Shown here: positions 1 to 3,500 of the stretch, piece by piece
How the letters are laid out: each line of letters begins with the position of its first letter
How positions within the stretch are numbered: position 1 is the stretch's first letter
NCBI GenBank assembly: GCA_025999935.1
Contig: BNXY01000099.1
Coordinates: forward strand, 1 to 5,473
DNA from: Bacteroidia bacterium
GTDB lineage: Bacteria; Bacteroidota; Bacteroidia; Bacteroidales; Azobacteroidaceae
Length of the DNA: 5,473 nt
Direction of reading: 5' to 3'
Made by a program: the position numbers and the translations under genes
Notes under the pieces: model-generated
What the model was told of the DNA's origin: nothing
What the model saw: the letters and a program-made list of their open reading frames with translations, nothing else
Databases searched by the model: none

Positions 1-212
1 AAGTGAATGCGGTTATCAGCGGCTTGGCTTTGAATGGCGTATCGGCAACGGTAGCCGGCGGCACATTTACTCCGGCAACGGCAGGAAATGCAGGCAATCC
101 GACAGGCACCAACGGCAGCTATGTCTTTACCGTAAACCTGAACAAGGGCGGCGGTACGCAGGAAACGACCGGACAGCTGACGCTGACGATTACGGCAACG
201 CCTTATACGCCT
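1..212 (+). other. C-terminal beta-half of a SAEA-type module (plus strand)
   Basis: The translation contains NGVSATVAGGTFTPATAGNA, then PTGTNGSYVFTVNLNKGG and TGQLTLTITATPY. It aligns with the minus-strand beta-half (ITIDNFTSATAGNADMPTGTNGSFTFTVLLQKG). At DNA level, 80-119 matches the reverse complement of 1781-1820 at 33 of 40 positions by my hand count. The helical head of this module lies to the left of the window. Confidence 0.65.
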
Positions 213-578
213 CCGGCAACACACTTGGTAAATATTGCTACGACGACCAACGGAACGGTAGCGGCAAATCCGGCCAATCCGGTTTCGGAAAAAGCAACCG
301 TAACGCTGACCGTTTCACCCGCAAGCGGATATGAATTGAATGCGATTTCGGCGCACAAGGACGGCGATGAGAATACGTCCGTTGCATTGAACGGTACGGG
401 AAATACCCGCACATTTATCATGCCAACATTCGACGTAACGGTAAACGCCACCTTCAAGAAAACCGCCGACCAGCAGTCGGCAGAAGCGGTGAAATCCGTG
501 CCGAGCGTCAGCGTTTCGTTGTTTTGCCCTCCGGAGAAGGTAACGCCGCTTACCGTTCCGTCCGTTGTGCCGTCGTAG
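1..578 (+). CDS. Fragment of a modular SAEA / InlB-repeat surface protein, open at left edge and broken at its 3' side
   Basis: The reading frame enters from the left edge. The GTG at position 3 is not a credible start, because it lies within a module whose beginning is missing and has no visible ribosome binding site. Residues 1 to about 69 match the C-terminal half of the minus-strand SAEAAK module (shared TPATAGNAG...PTGTNGS, then F-T-V and a Lys-Gly pair). Residues 74-153 form an InlB-like repeat with GYELNAI and FIMPTFDVTVNATF. Residues 155-164 (ADQQSAEAVK) begin another SAEA module, paralleling TDQLSAEAAK on the minus strand. From residue 165 (base 495) to the TAG at 576-578 the translation is antisense of the opposite gene: the pattern is lost and the fragment's only Cys appears. 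Genuine coding is thus about 1-494. It may be another part of the same gene or a paralogue. Its role is inferred to be extracellular. Confidence 0.82.
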   Translation, partial: VNAVISGLALNGVSATVAGGTFTPATAGNAGNPTGTNGSYVFTVNLNKGGGTQETTGQLTLTITATPYTPPATHLVNIATTTNGTVAANPANPVSEKATVTLTVSPASGYELNAISAHKDGDENTSVALNGTGNTRTFIMPTFDVTVNATFKKTADQQSAEAVKSVPSVSVSLFCPPEKVTPLTVPSVVPS

Positions 579-3500
579 ATCTTGTCGGCGAGCGTCGCGT
601 TGGTTACGGTGAGCGTTGCCGGGGCAATGACGAAGTTCGCGCTTGCCGATCCGGTATAGTTGCCTTTGCCGGTTATGCTTGCGCTTGCCGTACCCGCGTT
701 TTTATTGTTTGAATACGTTACTTTTTCATAATCGGTATTCAACGCGAGCGTTCCCAGATTGCCGTCCGTTACCGTGAGGGCGGGCGTTTGCGCCGTTCCG
801 TTGTAGGTAGAATTGCCTATGGCTGCAATCATACTGTTTGTCAGCGCTTTCTGGCTGATTGCGCCGGTAAAGCCGGACAAGTCCAAGTGATACCACGGTG
901 CGACCGCGCCGGTGAGCGACAGTCCGCTGATTGTAACGGGCTTGTTTGTCCCTGCATTCTTGTTGTCGAACGCGGCGGACGGAGTGCCGGATAGCGATAC
1001 GTCATGTCCTGCCGGTACGCCGGAGAGCTGCGCCGTTCCTTGCAAGGTTGCCGCTGCCGTGCCGTCGTAGGGTTTTGCCTGCACCGTCAGTCCTGTTACG
1101 GAAAGCGGGATTGTGGGTGCGGTTTCTACGGTAACGGTTATCATGAAATCATTGAAGTTATCGCTGGAAACGGTAATGTTTACGGTTGCCGTTTTGTTCG
1201 CCTCGCTTACGCTTAGAATGGGCAGGGTCAGCGTATTGCCGGAGGTATAGGAAACTGTTCCCAATACGCCTTCCGTGTTTTCGACAGAGCCAAGATTGTA
1301 TATAATTGTTCCGAAACTCATTGAATTTGTCAGCGCCGGAAGTAATAGCGACAGGGGTATATCCAAATTATACGCAAAATTTATCGGGACAAGTACCTCT
1401 GTCTGAACGTCGGTTACGGTCGCCTTGCCAATGATGTAAGTGCCCAGGAAAACGCCTGTCGCCGCCGTATAGTTCGTTCCGTCGGTTATGTCGGCGGTTA
1501 CGGAGTAATAGCCAGGGTTGGTCGGAGCAACCGTGTTTCTGGGGTAGTTGGTGCTGGTGCCTCCATAATAAACCGTGATTGTTCCCATTCCGTCTTTGCC
1601 TGCTGTTACCGCGCCGATACCCTGCGCCGTGCCGTTATAGACATGGTTGGTCGGTATGGTGAAGTTCAGGTCGTCTGCCGTGGGCGCCGGGAGCAAGATT
1701 GTCGCGGTTATCACGCCGTTCTTGCTTGCGGTTGTTACCGTCGCGCTGCTTCCTTTTTGTAATAATACGGTAAAGGTGAAGCTGCCGTTGGTGCCGGTAG
1801 GCATGTCTGCATTGCCTGCTGTGGCTGACGTGAAGTTGTCTATCGTAATGTTGCTTTCCGATACCGTAATGCCTTTTCCGCTGAGGGCGGCAAGGGCGTT
1901 GATTTGCGCGGCGAGCCATGTTTTAACCGACAAGGGGCCGTCTGCCGTTGCCTGCGCTACGGTTACATTGTTCATGCCTTCGATTGCCGCCTTCGCCGCT
2001 TCTGCCGACAGCTGGTCGGTGGTCTTTGTGAAGGTTGCCGTTACGGTTACGCCGTAGGCGGGCATTGCAAAGGTGCCGGTAAAGGCATTAAGGGCATTAA
2101 GGGCATCAATGGGAACCTTGACAGTCTCATCATTGGTTTTATACGCCTCGATTGCATCCAGTTCATACCCCGCATCGGGTGTAACGGTCAGTGTTACCGT
2201 TTCGCCTTCCTCGTAATTCGTTTTGTCTGTCGAAACCTTGCCGTTGCTTAATGCGGCTATGCTTACGCCGTAGGTTGTCGGCGCATCCACATTCACGCCG
2301 AAAGCCACCGTGGTGAAGCTGACGGGAATATTCGTTCCTGCTATTTTCGCGCCTGTCACCTCAATCGTGATGGCGTCGCTATTCAGCGTTTGGTTGAAAG
2401 TGACGGTATTCGCGGTTGTATTCACAGTCGGATTGCCTGCCGAAGCGGTTACGGTGGCGTTGTTCAAATCCAGCTTGTTCGAAAGCGTGGCGACTACCGG
2501 GACGTTCGACGGCGTTTCGCTGTTGTAAGCAGGGTTAAGCGTGAGCGTGTCGAGCTTGAACAGATTGGTGCCCGCCGCGAAGTTGGCGTTGAACAGCCCC
2601 GCGTGGTCGCCGGTGTAGTAGCCCACCGCAGTCGTTGTGTACAGGTCTATCTGAATACCGCCCTCCGCGATTGTGCCGCCCGACACAAAGACGGTGGAAT
2701 TGCCGTAAATAATGACGACCATTGTTGGCGCAACCGTGTTTCGCACCGTTCCGCCGGTGATGGCGAGAGTCACGTTGCCGGAGAGTGCAATCGTATAATT
2801 GTAGTTGCTGTTATTTTCCACTGTTCCGCTTTTGACAGTCACGGCACTGTTGCTTTGCGCGTCTATCGCGCTACTGTTTTTTGCTTTTACTGTGCCGCCG
2901 TCCACAGTGAGGGAGGCATTTTCTGAAACATAAATCGCAAAGCCGTTGCCGATATTCTCCACGAAGCCGCCCACGCCCACCAAAACGGACGCGCCGCCTG
3001 AAACCGCAAGCGCATCATTATCGGCATCGGAACCCGTTATCTTGCCGCCATCTTTGATTTCAAGCGTGCCGGTGTCGGTGATACGAACCGTATTGCTGCC
3101 GGAATAGTCCGCCTGCCAAAGCACCGTCTTGCCGGTGGGTATGGCAATGTTCAGCCTCTCCGTCACGCCGGAAAGCGCGCCTGTTACGGTTACGTTGTTT
3201 GTGTTCAGCGCGTTGTTGATTGCCGTTTGGATTGCCGTGATGTCCGTCAGCAAATCGCCGCCGTTTACGCTCAGTCCCGGTTCCGCAGTGTTCACGCCGA
3301 AAGCTGCTGTGGTGAAGCTGACGGGAATATTCGTTCCTGCTATTTTCGCGCCTGTTACCGCAATCGTGATGGCGGCATTTTTCACCGGTTTGAAGAAAGT
3401 GACGGTTTTCTCGAAATTATTCACAGCCGGATCACCTGCCGAGGCGATTACGCTTGCGTTGCTCAAATCCAGCTTTGCCGAAAGCGTGGCTACCACGTTT

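Larger units (their letters stand above)
465..494 (+). other. Start of a second SAEA module, cut off after about 10 residues
   Basis: ADQQSAEAVK (residues 155-164) matches TDQLSAEAAK at the head of the minus-strand module, directly after the InlB-like repeat in both cases. The expected continuation (AAIEG...) is missing: from base 495 the sequence is the reverse complement of YDG coding sequence. Confidence 0.7.
2285..3265 (-). repeat. Beta-helix module C (third of three), about 327 residues
   Basis: Residues 734 to about 1060 start with NGGDLLTDITAIQTAINNAL, then the cap strand IAIPTGKTVLWQADYSG. Rungs end in VGVGGFV, TVDGGTV, TVKSGTV, AITGGTV and FVSGGTI, followed by YYTGDHAGLF (949-958), GTNLFKLD, VVATLSNKLDLNNA and GAKIAGTNIPVSFTTVAFG. 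It is the shortest of the three and the last before the protein changes to Ig-like modules. Where A and B are followed by another NGGDLL, this one passes into the InlB-like repeat through VDAPTTYGV. Confidence 0.77.

Noticed and set aside
3..5. GTG at 3 as the true start of the plus-strand gene
   Set aside because: It lies in the middle of a SAEA-type module, only two bases precede it, and the protein begins without its expected head.
203..478. C-terminal 91 residues of the minus-strand frame as a real protein tail
   Set aside because: They are the exact antisense of a convincing InlB-like coding segment, lose the repeat composition and gain Cys. No sorting or anchoring signal is present.
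479..494. Convergent genes with a shared bidirectional terminator
   Set aside because: No GC-rich hairpin followed by a T-run is seen. Both proteins are cut mid-domain and their stops lie about 100 and 275 bases past the junction, within antisense sequence.
1635..1919. Additional minus-strand open frames (1635-1919, 3556-3822, 4522-4812)
   Set aside because: They are out-of-frame readings of the same minus-strand modules, Arg- and Pro-rich and without domain signatures.
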